Part shown: in pieces, positions 52,696 to 62,411 of the stretch | Position numbering within the stretch: the first letter of the stretch is position 1 | How the letters are laid out: the number at the start of each line of letters is the position of its first letter | Assembly (NCBI GenBank): GCA_021604825.1 | Contig: BQJS01000002.1 | Coordinates: 1-64,000, forward strand | Source of the DNA: Phycisphaerae bacterium | GTDB taxonomy: Bacteria > Planctomycetota > Phycisphaerae > UBA1845 | Length of the DNA stretch: 64,000 nt | Direction of reading: 5' to 3' | The notes under the pieces: generated by a model | The model's input: the letters and a program-made list of their open reading frames with translations, nothing else | Told to the model about the DNA's origin: nothing | The model's database searches: none | Position numbers and translations under genes: made by a program

Positions 52696-55269
52696 CTATT
52701 CCTCGTCCGGACAATCGTACGCGGTTTCAGGGTCAAAACCGGGGTCCCTCGCGAAGGTCAGCGTTTGCACGGCCTGCTCGAATGTGCCGGCTCGGGCGAC
52801 GATAAAATACCCGTGCCAGACTTCAACACGCGGGTCGGTGTTGCCTTCAAAGTCCGTGAAAATGTCACCGAGGTATGGGCAGCCGCAGGTCTCTGCTTCC
52901 GGATCGCACCCGGGCCAATCCGGCGAAATCGGGAAGCTGAATTCGGCTTCCATGGTGACGTCTTCGGCATCGTTTGGATTCGAGAAACTCTTAGAGGTGC
53001 TGACCATGCAGTTGGCTTGTAGCTGCGTGAAATCGGCTCCGTCCTTGTGCTGAAACAGAACCCAACCGTGGTCCGTGGTGTTGATTCCAGATTGACCGTC
53101 AACTTCGACTCCATCCGTTTCGCCGAGACCGCAGAAGCATCCGATGTTGCAACGTGAGCAGCCGGCTGACACGAATACTTGTACGCTGGATGATCCGCCA
53201 GACGGCACATTGTACGAGATTCGTACATTGAGATTTTCGCCGCCGACAATTTCTGTATTCGCTTCGACTATGCGTAGCCGACTGCCTCGCTGATATTCGT
53301 CTTGCGGGAATCCATCGCATTCGTTTTCCGGCACGTCGACTCCTTCGATGCTTGTGGTCGCTGCACCGAGGAACACGCCGTTGGCATCGGTCGCTCTGAC
53401 GGTCACTTTATCGATGTCGCCGATGACAAATGACGTTGCGCGATAACGAGCCATGCTCTCGGTCGTAGTAAACGAAGTGGTTGTGTCTCCGTCCTCCGGG
53501 TCGGTTAACGCCGCAACGATAAAGCCGTTGTCGCCGGTGGTACTCCACTCGTACGTGATGGGAAGGGCTTGATTTCCCGCAACGAACGCCGAGATGTCTT
53601 TCGATAGGATGGTTTCGGTCAGGCGCACGGGCGATGGCGAGAGCTTGACCGACGCGACTTCGGCATCCCAAAACTCGATGTCATTCGATTGTGCAAGATG
53701 GTTGACAACCTGAGCCACGTCGCGGTTATCGAAGCTGTTGTAGATCGCGAGCATGAAGCTTTCCATTTGAACCAGGCGCTGCATACCGCCGGCCATTTGA
53801 ACTGTGTCGATTTGTTCTGCCGTCCGAGCGTTGTATGCGAGCGTCAGAGCGTTGATCAGATCGAATCGAAACAGTTGATTGTTCATAAAGCGGTCAATAA
53901 CCACGCGGAGGGCCTCGACGTATCCGTCGCGCGACGTCAGCTCGACGCCCGCGCCCTCCAGGATCGGGAGGATCAACTGAGCCAGCGTGCGGCCCGCTTC
54001 CGGTTGCTGATCAAATATCGTTGAAACGTTAACCCCTAAGCCCATTTGTTCGCTCAGGGGGATCAGCACCTTGAATACAAAGCTTTCCAGACGCAATTCC
54101 TCCAGTTTTTCTTCCCACTCACTGCGGACATTGGCGTACTGCGTGGCATTCAGGGTGGCTGAGTCGATGGGGTTAAACGATGGGCCGAGGAAGACCAACT
54201 CGTACTCCGTTCGGCTAGCGTTTTCGTGCTGGGGAAGATCGAGTGGGCCGACTTCTCGATTTTCCCAAACTGCGCGATCGAGGTCCGTGAGCGTAATGGA
54301 GGCGATGGCCAACGATGCGTTGAACTGCCCGGACAACGTGCGCGCATCGGGAATCGGAATCGGTTCGCCAATTTGCTGATAGACGTCATGCTCGGTGCGG
54401 TTGCCTTCGAGGTCTTCGTACGCGGTTTCGAGGAGGTACAGCAACCCCGAACGCGCGAAGAGATTTTGGGCGGTGAATGTCGGCGTGTCATCTTCGGCGA
54501 TCATTCGAATGCCGCCTTGCACGCTTGTCGGCGAAACCGAGACCAATGCGTCGCGGCCAACCTCGCCACGCGTTTTGGCCGCGAACTTACCTTCGAGGTT
54601 ACCTGCGATGTCGTCGCTGATTTCGTTGATCAGATTGATCGTTTCCATCTCGACGCTTTCGTTGACGTCTGGGTCGCAGTTGAGGGCGCGGCGATCCTTG
54701 GTCAGCGCGACGGCGATTACGTCAGCCAGCCGCTGAACTGCATCGGAATTCTCGATTTCAAACAGAAGGTCGGATGTTGCTTCCGGAGGCAACGACCAGC
54801 CACCGACGGCCATATAGAGGATCGCGGCGGCCGTCGTTTTTGTGCTGACTTCCGGCGGGTCGCGCAGCAGAATCCACGGATGCCAACTGATCATCACGAT
54901 GTTGCCTTCTTGATCGACGACCTGAATCAGTGTCGAGTAATTGGTAGCGGCTTGCACGGTGAACTGACCGTCGGCTGCCACCGGTGCGCTTTCGAAGTTC
55001 GTAACGACGCGGAGGTCTGAAGCGGTAAACGAAACGCCCTGCGGAACAATCACTTTGCCGGGCGAGAAGATATTTTCGACGATCACGCCGTCACCAACCG
55101 TGCCTGTACCGGGAGCGTCCGGAATGCCCGAGTTGTCGTCGGATCCTGATCCACTGCCGCCTCCGCCGTTTCCACCGCTATCTCCAGGAGGGGGCGCTGG
55201 GGCACAACCGATGATAATCGAAAGGGACAAGGCTAAAGCAGTGGCGACGAGCGAACTCGAGCGTTGCAT
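52696..55269 (-). CDS. Large lipoprotein of unknown function
   Basis: The 857-residue protein has a lipoprotein signal (ALALSLSIIIGC), a Gly/Ser linker (about 25-45), a beta-rich N-terminal part (VIVENIFSPGKVIVPQGVSF), a long helical region (about 130-520), an Ig/PKD-like domain (about 550-650; ITYEWSTTGDNG), and a Cys-rich end (CSRCNIGCFCG; CDPEAETCGC). GGAG eight bases before ATG 55269 supports the start. I do not recognise a family; the make-up suggests a surface protein with disulfides. Confidence 0.78.
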   Translation of the reverse strand: MQRSSSLVATALALSLSIIIGCAPAPPPGDSGGNGGGGSGSGSDDNSGIPDAPGTGTVGDGVIVENIFSPGKVIVPQGVSFTASDLRVVTNFESAPVAADGQFTVQAATNYSTLIQVVDQEGNIVMISWHPWILLRDPPEVSTKTTAAAILYMAVGGWSLPPEATSDLLFEIENSDAVQRLADVIAVALTKDRRALNCDPDVNESVEMETINLINEISDDIAGNLEGKFAAKTRGEVGRDALVSVSPTSVQGGIRMIAEDDTPTFTAQNLFARSGLLYLLETAYEDLEGNRTEHDVYQQIGEPIPIPDARTLSGQFNASLAIASITLTDLDRAVWENREVGPLDLPQHENASRTEYELVFLGPSFNPIDSATLNATQYANVRSEWEEKLEELRLESFVFKVLIPLSEQMGLGVNVSTIFDQQPEAGRTLAQLILPILEGAGVELTSRDGYVEALRVVIDRFMNNQLFRFDLINALTLAYNARTAEQIDTVQMAGGMQRLVQMESFMLAIYNSFDNRDVAQVVNHLAQSNDIEFWDAEVASVKLSPSPVRLTETILSKDISAFVAGNQALPITYEWSTTGDNGFIVAALTDPEDGDTTTSFTTTESMARYRATSFVIGDIDKVTVRATDANGVFLGAATTSIEGVDVPENECDGFPQDEYQRGSRLRIVEANTEIVGGENLNVRISYNVPSGGSSSVQVFVSAGCSRCNIGCFCGLGETDGVEVDGQSGINTTDHGWVLFQHKDGADFTQLQANCMVSTSKSFSNPNDAEDVTMEAEFSFPISPDWPGCDPEAETCGCPYLGDIFTDFEGNTDPRVEVWHGYFIVARAGTFEQAVQTLTFARDPGFDPETAYDCPDEE

Positions 55270-55391
55270 GAAAGTATCTCCGTAAAAGGTGGCCACCCGC
55301 AGTCAATACGGACGACTGGGCCTTCAATAGATACTTGCCTGCGACCGAACGGATTCTGAAACGAATCGCTCGTTTGGCGTGTGGCGGTGTC

Positions 55392-56759
55392 TTAACCGGC
55401 CATCTTGTCGAACAGGTGGGCTGAGGTGCGGATGCCCTTGTAGAAATCATCAACGACCATGAATTCGTTGGGGCCGTGCAGGTTGCAGGTTGGCAGGCTG
55501 AATCCGACCATCAGCGATTCGGCACCGAGGACCTTCTTGAATAGCGGCAGGATGGGTAGTGACCCGCCCTCGCGCGTAAATGCTGGAGCCACGCCGAAAC
55601 CGGCTTCGACTGCGGCGGCTGCTTTCTTCAGTCCTGGATTGTCGAGCGGGCACATGTAGGCTTCGCAGTTGGTGAACGTCTTGATGTTAAAATCGACGCC
55701 TGCCGGTGTGTGCTTTTCGACGAACGCATCAAACGCGGCGCTGACTTTGTCTGCCGACTGATTCGGCACGAGTCGCATGGACACCTTGGCCATCGCCTTG
55801 GCCGGGATGATGGTCATCGAACCTTCACCGGTGAATCCGCAAAGCAGTCCGTTGACGTCAAGCGTCGGGCGCAACCAACGTCGCTGCAAGGTGGTGAACC
55901 CTTTCTCACCGACCAGCGCTTTTGCGCCGACCGAGTTGCGATATTCCTCTTCGTCAAACGGGAGTGTCTTGAGCGATGCGAGTTCTTCGGCTGTGCTTTC
56001 GAGAACGTCGTCGTAAAAACCATCGATGGTGACGCGATGGTCGGCGTCTTTCATTTTGGCGATCAATTCATTCAGCGCGTTGCCCGGATTCGGGAAGGTC
56101 CCGCCGAAAGCGCCGCTATGCAGGTCCTGCGTCTGGGCGGTGTAATTAATCTCCTTGTAGACCATGCCCTTGGTGCCATAGGTGATCGCTGGTGTCTCTT
56201 CGCTGAGTTTTGGCGTGTCAGACAGGCAGACATAATCGCAGGCGAGGCGGTCTTTTTCCTGTTCGAGTATCGCGCCGAGGTGCTTGGAGCCGATTTCCTC
56301 TTCGCCTTCGATCAGGAATTTGACGCGGATCGGCAGCTTGCCAGCCACCTTCTTCCACGCTTCTGCCGCGAGCATATGGGTGAAGACCTGGCCCTTGTCG
56401 TCTGCTGACCCTCGGGCATACAGGCGGCCGTCGCGGATCTCTGGCGAGAACGGTTCGGACTTCCAGAGACTCAAGTCGCCGCAGGGCTGGACATCGTAGT
56501 GGCCATATACAAGTACCGTAGGGCCTCCACCCTCTGCAGGCCCGGTGTCGGCGATGACGGCTGGGTGGCCCTCGGTTTCGAGAATCATCGACTCGATGCC
56601 GCAATTCTCGAAGAACCCGTGAATCCAGTTAGCCGCCTCGCGGACGGCAGGCTTTGCCTCCGGGTCGGTCGAGATGCTGGCGATTCGCAGGAGCTCGTTG
56701 AGTCGGTTGAGCGCGTCGTCACGGTTTGCGTCGATATGGCTGATGATGTCGTTGATCAC
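55392..56759 (-). CDS. M20-family dipeptidase/carboxypeptidase
   Basis: The zinc peptidase shows VYGHYDVQP with the first His/Asp, ARGSADDKGQ with the bridging Asp, the catalytic Glu-Glu in IEGEEEIGS, SDTPKLS, and the final His in CNLHGPNEFM. Length (455) and wording place it with the carnosine-dipeptidase-like M20 enzymes that cleave dipeptides or N-terminal residues in the cytoplasm. Exact specificity is unknown. It is 122 bp upstream of the large lipoprotein gene, in the same direction. Confidence 0.92.
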   Translation of the reverse strand: MINDIISHIDANRDDALNRLNELLRIASISTDPEAKPAVREAANWIHGFFENCGIESMILETEGHPAVIADTGPAEGGGPTVLVYGHYDVQPCGDLSLWKSEPFSPEIRDGRLYARGSADDKGQVFTHMLAAEAWKKVAGKLPIRVKFLIEGEEEIGSKHLGAILEQEKDRLACDYVCLSDTPKLSEETPAITYGTKGMVYKEINYTAQTQDLHSGAFGGTFPNPGNALNELIAKMKDADHRVTIDGFYDDVLESTAEELASLKTLPFDEEEYRNSVGAKALVGEKGFTTLQRRWLRPTLDVNGLLCGFTGEGSMTIIPAKAMAKVSMRLVPNQSADKVSAAFDAFVEKHTPAGVDFNIKTFTNCEAYMCPLDNPGLKKAAAAVEAGFGVAPAFTREGGSLPILPLFKKVLGAESLMVGFSLPTCNLHGPNEFMVVDDFYKGIRTSAHLFDKMAG

Positions 56760-57049
56760 GATCGTTTCCCCACAAAAATCGACAGAATCAGGTAGGATTT
56801 GGCTCCGATCGTATCAGGCGCATCAATGGGTGTCCAACCGGTTGCGGCGTGACGTGGCTGTCTGCTCAGCGCCTGACACAAGAATCGACAGCGTGCGACG
56901 AGAACCCAAGGTGTGGATCGTTGTTGGACGTCGATCAGAGCGGTATAACGTGCGTTTGATGGTAGGCACATGTTGGGATTCGAGCAGATCATTCGCCGAT
57001 CACCATTCGTTGCGAACGATCGTTTTGATAAGTGTAGGAGCAAACCGAG

Positions 57050-58477
57050 TTGAAGAAGGTCGTAATCACCGTGGTTGTCATGGTCGTGCTGTTCCTTGGG
57101 TACCGCCAACTGAGCAACACGCAATTGAACCTAAAGTTTCTGCAAGAGAAGACGGCCATCGTCGGCAGTGGTGATCTGACAATTCCGATCACTGGGACGG
57201 GGGAAATCCATCCGAAATCTCGCAGCGTCATCAAGCCGGAGGCAAGCGGTGAGGTTATCGAAATCCCCGTGGCGCCTGGACAGCTGGTGAAAGCGAAAGA
57301 CTTGCTAATTCGCTTGGATCAGGAAGAAGAACAGCGCAACGTCACCCGCGCGAAAAATGAAGTTGCAAGGGCGTCGGCGACTTTGGAACAGCAGAAACTG
57401 CGCCTCAAAGAGCGTAAGACCAGTGCCATCGCCCAAATCGACGCTCGGATCAAGGGGATTGAAGCGCAGCTGGTTGACGCGAAGTTCACATTCGACAAGA
57501 CCAAGCGATTACAGGAAAAAATATTCGAGGGTCGAAAAAGAGATTTGGCGAGCATGGACGAGTTGACCACCGTACAAGCACGGTACGAGCAACTCGAAGC
57601 TCAATTCGACGGTGCGATTGCCGATCGCACGCAGGCGGAAATTGCAATTGGGCTGACGGAGCGGGATGTGGAGTTGGCTGAAAAGGCCCATGAAATCGCG
57701 GAAACCAATCTGAGCGACGCCGAAAAACGCCTCCGTGAAACCGAAATCCGATCGCCCATTGATGGCATGGTTTCAAAAATCAATGTGTCGGTCGGAGCGG
57801 TTGTCCAAGGCGGAAAGACCACATTTACAGGCGGGACGGAGTTGGCCGTCGTCTCGGACATCTCGGATATGTACGTTCGGACGGAAGTGTCAGATGCTGA
57901 CATTGGCGCGGTGATGTGGTTGGCGCCTCCGAGAGCGCGGCCTGGTGGTTTAGAATTGGCGCAGAAACTGGCTGACGATGACGTAGTCCCGCTCGTGAGT
58001 ACCAACAGCCTCGTTCCCGAACTTGGCATGGAAGGCGTTCCCGTATCGGTGATGGTCGATTCGTTTCGCGACCAAGAGTTCGAGGGCATTATTGAAAGTA
58101 TCGACCCTGAACCTCGTAAAGCTCAGAACATCGTCACGTATATCGTCCACATTCGCGTCACCAGCAAAAACCACATGATGCTCGCTCTGGTTCCAGGCAT
58201 GCAAGCTGACGTTGAATTCACTGCCGAGGCGGTGACGGATGCCACTTTGATTCCACACGACGCCATTCACCGTGGTCCTAATGATGATCTTGGCGTGTAT
58301 GTTCGAGAAGTGGATCCTGAAACGAAAGAGGCCAAGCCCCGTTTTGTTTCGTGTCGATTTGGTTTGGACAACGGCCTATATGCCGAACTTATTGAAGGCG
58401 AAGGGATTGTCAAAGGGGTCGTAGTGTACACCAAGTTACCGCAAAGATTCGGGAAGGATGACGACGAGGACGAGTAG
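57050..58477 (+). CDS. HlyD/MacA-like periplasmic adaptor
   Basis: This 475-residue membrane-fusion protein has an N-terminal anchor (VVITVVVMVVLFLGY), a barrel/lipoyl half (SGEVIEIPVAPGQLVKAKDLL), a coiled-coil hairpin (about 95-220), the second lipoyl half (IRSPIDGMVSKINVSVGAVV), and a beta-barrel end. It should bridge the ABC permease two genes downstream to an outer-membrane channel, as MacA does. The start is TTG at 57050, nine bases after AGGAG. No TolC-like gene is in the window. Confidence 0.9.
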   Translation: MKKVVITVVVMVVLFLGYRQLSNTQLNLKFLQEKTAIVGSGDLTIPITGTGEIHPKSRSVIKPEASGEVIEIPVAPGQLVKAKDLLIRLDQEEEQRNVTRAKNEVARASATLEQQKLRLKERKTSAIAQIDARIKGIEAQLVDAKFTFDKTKRLQEKIFEGRKRDLASMDELTTVQARYEQLEAQFDGAIADRTQAEIAIGLTERDVELAEKAHEIAETNLSDAEKRLRETEIRSPIDGMVSKINVSVGAVVQGGKTTFTGGTELAVVSDISDMYVRTEVSDADIGAVMWLAPPRARPGGLELAQKLADDDVVPLVSTNSLVPELGMEGVPVSVMVDSFRDQEFEGIIESIDPEPRKAQNIVTYIVHIRVTSKNHMMLALVPGMQADVEFTAEAVTDATLIPHDAIHRGPNDDLGVYVREVDPETKEAKPRFVSCRFGLDNGLYAELIEGEGIVKGVVVYTKLPQRFGKDDDEDE

Positions 58478-58540
58478 GCGAACCGAATTATTGCATCGTA
58501 TTTTCGCGCGGCGAGAGTCGATCGTCCGGTCTAACCGCAC

Positions 58541-59287
58541 ATGATCCAGCTTAAGCAGCTTCGCAAGCACTACAAAATGGGCGACTCGATCGTCCACGCC
58601 CTCGACGGCGCCGATCTCAACATCGGTGCCGGTGAGTTTGTGTCGTTGACCGGTGCGTCGGGTAGCGGCAAGAGTACCATGATGCACCTGATCGGGTGCC
58701 TCGATCGTCCGACATCCGGCAGCTACATTCTTGACGGGCAGGCTGTCAACAAGATGAGCGATCGCCAGCTGGCGGTCGTGCGCAATCGTCACATCGGATT
58801 CGTGTTTCAAACGTTTAACCTGATCAACCGGACGTCGGCGGTGGATAATGTTGCCGTTCCACTGATCTACAGTCGAAAAGCCAGTACGCGGCAGGCGGCG
58901 ATGGCTGCACTTGAAAAAGTCGGGCTAACCCCGCGTGCAACACACAAGCCGAGCGAGTTGTCCGGTGGTGAAAGACAACGTGTGGCGATTGCCAGGGCGA
59001 TTGTCAATGAACCCAAGTTGATTCTCGCCGACGAACCGACCGGAAACCTCGACACGCGCACCGGTGATCAGATCATGCAGATTTTCCACCAACTGCATTC
59101 GGCTGGCACGACGGTGATTCTGGTGACGCACGAGATGGATGTTGCAGCTCAGGCAAGACGTATCATACGAATGCGCGACGGGAAGATCGTCGCGGATGAA
59201 ATGTTGGACGAACAGAAAAGGTCTGCACTTTTCGCCGAGGCCCACGCGGCTTCGGTGCTGCTTACCAGCCCTTCGCAGCCCAATTGA
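58541..59287 (+). CDS. ABC transporter ATP-binding protein (MacB-type)
   Basis: The 248-residue ATPase has Walker [10 protein letters not shown], the Q-loop in [17 protein letters not shown], signature [14 protein letters not shown], Walker [13 protein letters not shown] and H-loop VTHEMD. It belongs to the LolD/MacB group. It lies 63 bp after the adaptor and 47 bp before the permease gene, forming an adaptor-ATPase-permease operon for efflux or lipoprotein/peptide export. Confidence 0.95.
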   Translation: MIQLKQLRKHYKMGDSIVHALDGADLNIGAGEFVSLTGASGSGKSTMMHLIGCLDRPTSGSYILDGQAVNKMSDRQLAVVRNRHIGFVFQTFNLINRTSAVDNVAVPLIYSRKASTRQAAMAALEKVGLTPRATHKPSELSGGERQRVAIARAIVNEPKLILADEPTGNLDTRTGDQIMQIFHQLHSAGTTVILVTHEMDVAAQARRIIRMRDGKIVADEMLDEQKRSALFAEAHAASVLLTSPSQPN

Positions 59288-59334
59288 GGACCGAACAGAA
59301 GGACTGACGCGTAAAGTGTCCGAAGCGTACTGCT

Positions 59335-60543
59335 ATGTTCTTACTTCGAATATGTTTGATGGCCGCTAGCAGTCTCCGCGCCAACCTCATGCGCTCGATT
59401 CTGGCGTGTTTGGGGGTGACTTTTGGTGTCGCGGCGGTCGTGGCTGCGATGGCGATACTGGAAGGATCGACACGCGATGTGGTTGAGCGATTTGAAGCAC
59501 TGGGCGCCGATCAAGTCATCGTGATGAACGGCAGCACAGGGCGTCGAGGCAGCCGCAGTATCATGCGAATGTCGTTGACCCGCTCTGACGCAGACTCGCT
59601 TCAAGAAATGGATTCAGTCAAGAGTACTTCGCCTGAATCGTTGAACACCGCACAGATTAAGCATTTCGAGAAAAACCTCAGCATCCAGTTGTTGGCGACG
59701 AACGAGAACTACACGCAGATCAATAACTACAAAGTCGCTCGAGGACGAGGTTTGACCCGTCAGGATGTCACCAGCGGTCGAAAGATTTGCGTTCTCGGGC
59801 ACAAGGTCGCTAAAGACCTCTTTGGTGAGACGGTCACTATTGGAGCCCGTGTCCGAATCGGAGGTCTTGGTTTCACCGTCGTCGGTGTGATGGAGAAAAA
59901 AGGATTTCTCGGAATGCGTGAAGTCGACAACCAAGTCATGGTTCCGCTCTCGACCGGACTGACGCGCTTGTTCGGAAGTAAGTATGTCCAATTCATCACG
60001 GTGCAAGCTGTCGAAAGCGGTGAACTCGATAGCGTCGTGCAAGAGGTGAAACGGAAGATGCGAGTAGAGCACAGCATTCGCGCGGGAGAGAGCGACGACT
60101 TTCAGGTCTTCACTAAGAAACAAGTCACTGATCAAATTGGCGACTCAGTCAAAATCCTAGCCGTCGTGCTTTACAGTATCGCGGGTATCTCGTTGGTTGT
60201 TGGGGGTATTGGGATCACCAATATCATGCTTGTTTCGGTGACGGAACGCACACGGGAAATCGGTATTCGGATGGCGGTTGGCGCGACACGTAGGGATATT
60301 CTGATCCAATTTGTATTGGAAGCCGGTGCGATCAGTGTACTTGGAGGAACGTTGGGCGTTCTGCTTGCCTATGGATTTACGGACATTCTTGAGAGTTTGA
60401 TTCCTGTGTTCCAAACATACACGACGAAAAAAAGCATAATCTTGGCGCTGGGCATGGCTTTTTTCACCGGCAAAACGGCTGGATTGTATCCTGCATTTCG
60501 AGCCTCCCGTCTCGATCCGGTAGAGGCGTTGCGGCACGAATAA
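59335..60543 (+). CDS. MacB-type ABC permease (FtsX domain)
   Basis: The 402-residue permease has an N-terminal helix (SILACLGVTFGVAAVVAAMAIL), an extracytoplasmic MacB-type domain, and three C-terminal helices, starting with AVVLYSIAGISLVVGGIGITNIML and the conserved SVTERTREIGIRMAVGAT loop that contacts the ATPase. It ends in PAFRASRLDPVEALRHE, the family's closing motif. With the two genes before it, it forms a MacAB-like machine powered in the cytoplasm. Confidence 0.95.
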   Translation: MFLLRICLMAASSLRANLMRSILACLGVTFGVAAVVAAMAILEGSTRDVVERFEALGADQVIVMNGSTGRRGSRSIMRMSLTRSDADSLQEMDSVKSTSPESLNTAQIKHFEKNLSIQLLATNENYTQINNYKVARGRGLTRQDVTSGRKICVLGHKVAKDLFGETVTIGARVRIGGLGFTVVGVMEKKGFLGMREVDNQVMVPLSTGLTRLFGSKYVQFITVQAVESGELDSVVQEVKRKMRVEHSIRAGESDDFQVFTKKQVTDQIGDSVKILAVVLYSIAGISLVVGGIGITNIMLVSVTERTREIGIRMAVGATRRDILIQFVLEAGAISVLGGTLGVLLAYGFTDILESLIPVFQTYTTKKSIILALGMAFFTGKTAGLYPAFRASRLDPVEALRHE

Positions 60544-60557
60544 ATCACGCCGATCAG

Positions 60558-61340
60558 ATGGTGACGACCATGACATCGAATGCCAAGGTGGCGACGTTTG
60601 TTACGTTCGTAATCTCCGTCTTGCTGACCGGATGCGCTCCCACTCTTTCTGAATTACAACTTCAAGAAAACCAAGGATTGATCTGGATGTTCCCCGGTGT
60701 CGAGGGCGGTCCGTTGGCGCTTTCCGAAGCTCGGCGGGCGATTCGGGATGGGGGTGTGGAGTCCCGCATTCGCACGCACGATTATGGTCGGCCTTTCGGA
60801 CTCTTTGCGAACCTCATGGCGTACGACAGCAATCGAGACGCCGCGGCGAACATCGCGACTCAGATTGTTGAATACCGCGTCAAGCATCCGAGTACACCGA
60901 TCGATTTGGTGGGTTATTCCGGTGGTGGTGGGATGGCGGTGATGGTGGCGGAGGCGCTGCCGGAAGATGTACGCCTTCGCAATGTCGTCCTATGTCAGCC
61001 GGCGATCAGTCCCGATTACAACTTGAGCAAAGCGCTGCGGCGGGTGGACGGCAAACTCGTCAACATGTACGCACCCAACGATTGGTTCATGCTGGGTTTG
61101 GGAACAAGTCTCTTCGGTACGATGGATCGGCAATACGTGGAAGCGGCGGGTAAGAATGGTTTCACCGAGCCATTGGTGCTTGACGATCCGGAACTGGCGG
61201 AGCACTTCCTGCAACAGAAATGGACGCCGGATCTGATCATGAAGGGCCACGGCGGGATGCACACCGGCATTCTAAGCTACGGTTGGAATCGTGAGACGGT
61301 TGCCCCGTGGGTTGTAACGGGCCCCATCAACGGTTCGTAG
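60558..61340 (+). CDS. Alpha/beta-hydrolase-like lipoprotein
   Basis: The 260-residue protein has a lipoprotein signal ending LLTGC (about residue 26) and a hydrolase-like fold with a nucleophile elbow GYSGGG (about residue 120). A His is likely in KGHGGMH near the C-terminus, with Asp candidates between. It may be a lipase/esterase-type enzyme in the envelope. It starts 14 bp after the permease stop, so it probably belongs to the same operon. Confidence 0.78.
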   Translation: MVTTMTSNAKVATFVTFVISVLLTGCAPTLSELQLQENQGLIWMFPGVEGGPLALSEARRAIRDGGVESRIRTHDYGRPFGLFANLMAYDSNRDAAANIATQIVEYRVKHPSTPIDLVGYSGGGGMAVMVAEALPEDVRLRNVVLCQPAISPDYNLSKALRRVDGKLVNMYAPNDWFMLGLGTSLFGTMDRQYVEAAGKNGFTEPLVLDDPELAEHFLQQKWTPDLIMKGHGGMHTGILSYGWNRETVAPWVVTGPINGS

Positions 61341-61465
61341 GCAGGGCACGCAACACCGCGTGCAATTCATCAAAACTCGCCTCGGCTGGTGTCACAGCAA
61401 CCCCGCCATTAGAATTATCGCATTCGGGTTTTCTACTTTTGCACTTAGCGTTGAGGAGAATCAAG

Positions 61466-62323
61466 ATGATTCTGCATTCAAATCGTCAGGGATTTCGGAA
61501 TAAATTAAACCGCAACTTGTCGCAGATGTGTCTCGTTGCGGCGGTATCGTTCATCATGGCGGGTCAGTTCGCACTTGCTGATGACGGCGCGTCGAAGACT
61601 TCGGTTTCGCCGTATGGTTTGCGTGTCGTGGCGAAGCCGGTTGGCGGTGACAATGATATGATGCGGGCGTTCAATTCGTTTGAAGGAACGTCGATCGCCA
61701 TGTTGGTGCAGCAGCCCGCAGGTGGACTGATATCATTCGACTCAGATGCCAGCAAGATCGAATCATTCACCGACGACAAGGGTAAGGATCTTCTGAAATC
61801 GTCCAGTGATTTCGGCATGCCGGCACTGCCTATGTCGCCCGACATCAGCGACGGTGGAAAAGAAGTTATCATAGAAGTCAACGGTGGCCAAACGCCCACC
61901 AAAGGAGCAACGTCGCTGAAGGTCAAAGGCAAGCTCGTTTTCAAAGCAGCGACCCAGAAGAAAAGCTACACGCATAAGAATCTTGAAATTAAAGCCGACG
62001 CAACCATCGAAGCCGGTCCCATTCCGCTGACCATCGGCAGCGCCGGCAAGCCCGAATGGGGTGAAGAACCGCTCGAGATCGTCCTGAAAGCCAAGAAGCG
62101 CCTTGATGAAGTTGCGTCGATTAAATTCCTCGATGCCGACGGAAAGGAAATCGAGTCGAACGAGAGCGGCAGCATGACCATGGCGTTCGGTGAGGATGTC
62201 TCCGTCGAACGCAGCTACGCGCTCGGCAAGAAAGTCGACAAGGTCACCGTCGAAATCAGCTATTGGACCGACATGAAAGCCCTGGAGATTCCGGTTGATT
62301 TGACGGTATCGTTGGGGCTGTAG
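61466..62323 (+). CDS. Secreted protein of unknown function
   Basis: The 285-residue protein begins seven bases after GAGGAG and has a signal peptide (LVAAVSFIMAGQFALA). The mature part is beta-rich and lysine-rich, with repeated strand patterns (LKVKGKLVFKAATQKK, LEIKADATIEAG, VTVEISYWTDM), suggesting two Ig-like sandwiches. No cysteine or catalytic motif is evident. The frame is open upstream to 61307, but the strong site fixes the start. Family not recognised. Confidence 0.78.
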   Translation: MILHSNRQGFRNKLNRNLSQMCLVAAVSFIMAGQFALADDGASKTSVSPYGLRVVAKPVGGDNDMMRAFNSFEGTSIAMLVQQPAGGLISFDSDASKIESFTDDKGKDLLKSSSDFGMPALPMSPDISDGGKEVIIEVNGGQTPTKGATSLKVKGKLVFKAATQKKSYTHKNLEIKADATIEAGPIPLTIGSAGKPEWGEEPLEIVLKAKKRLDEVASIKFLDADGKEIESNESGSMTMAFGEDVSVERSYALGKKVDKVTVEISYWTDMKALEIPVDLTVSLGL

Positions 62324-62411
62324 TTGGCGGTCGCATTGCTCACGTGCATCTTTTGATATGGATGTTCAAATGGCGGTGGATGCCGATCGGCTTGAACGGT
62401 AAACCGGCGTT

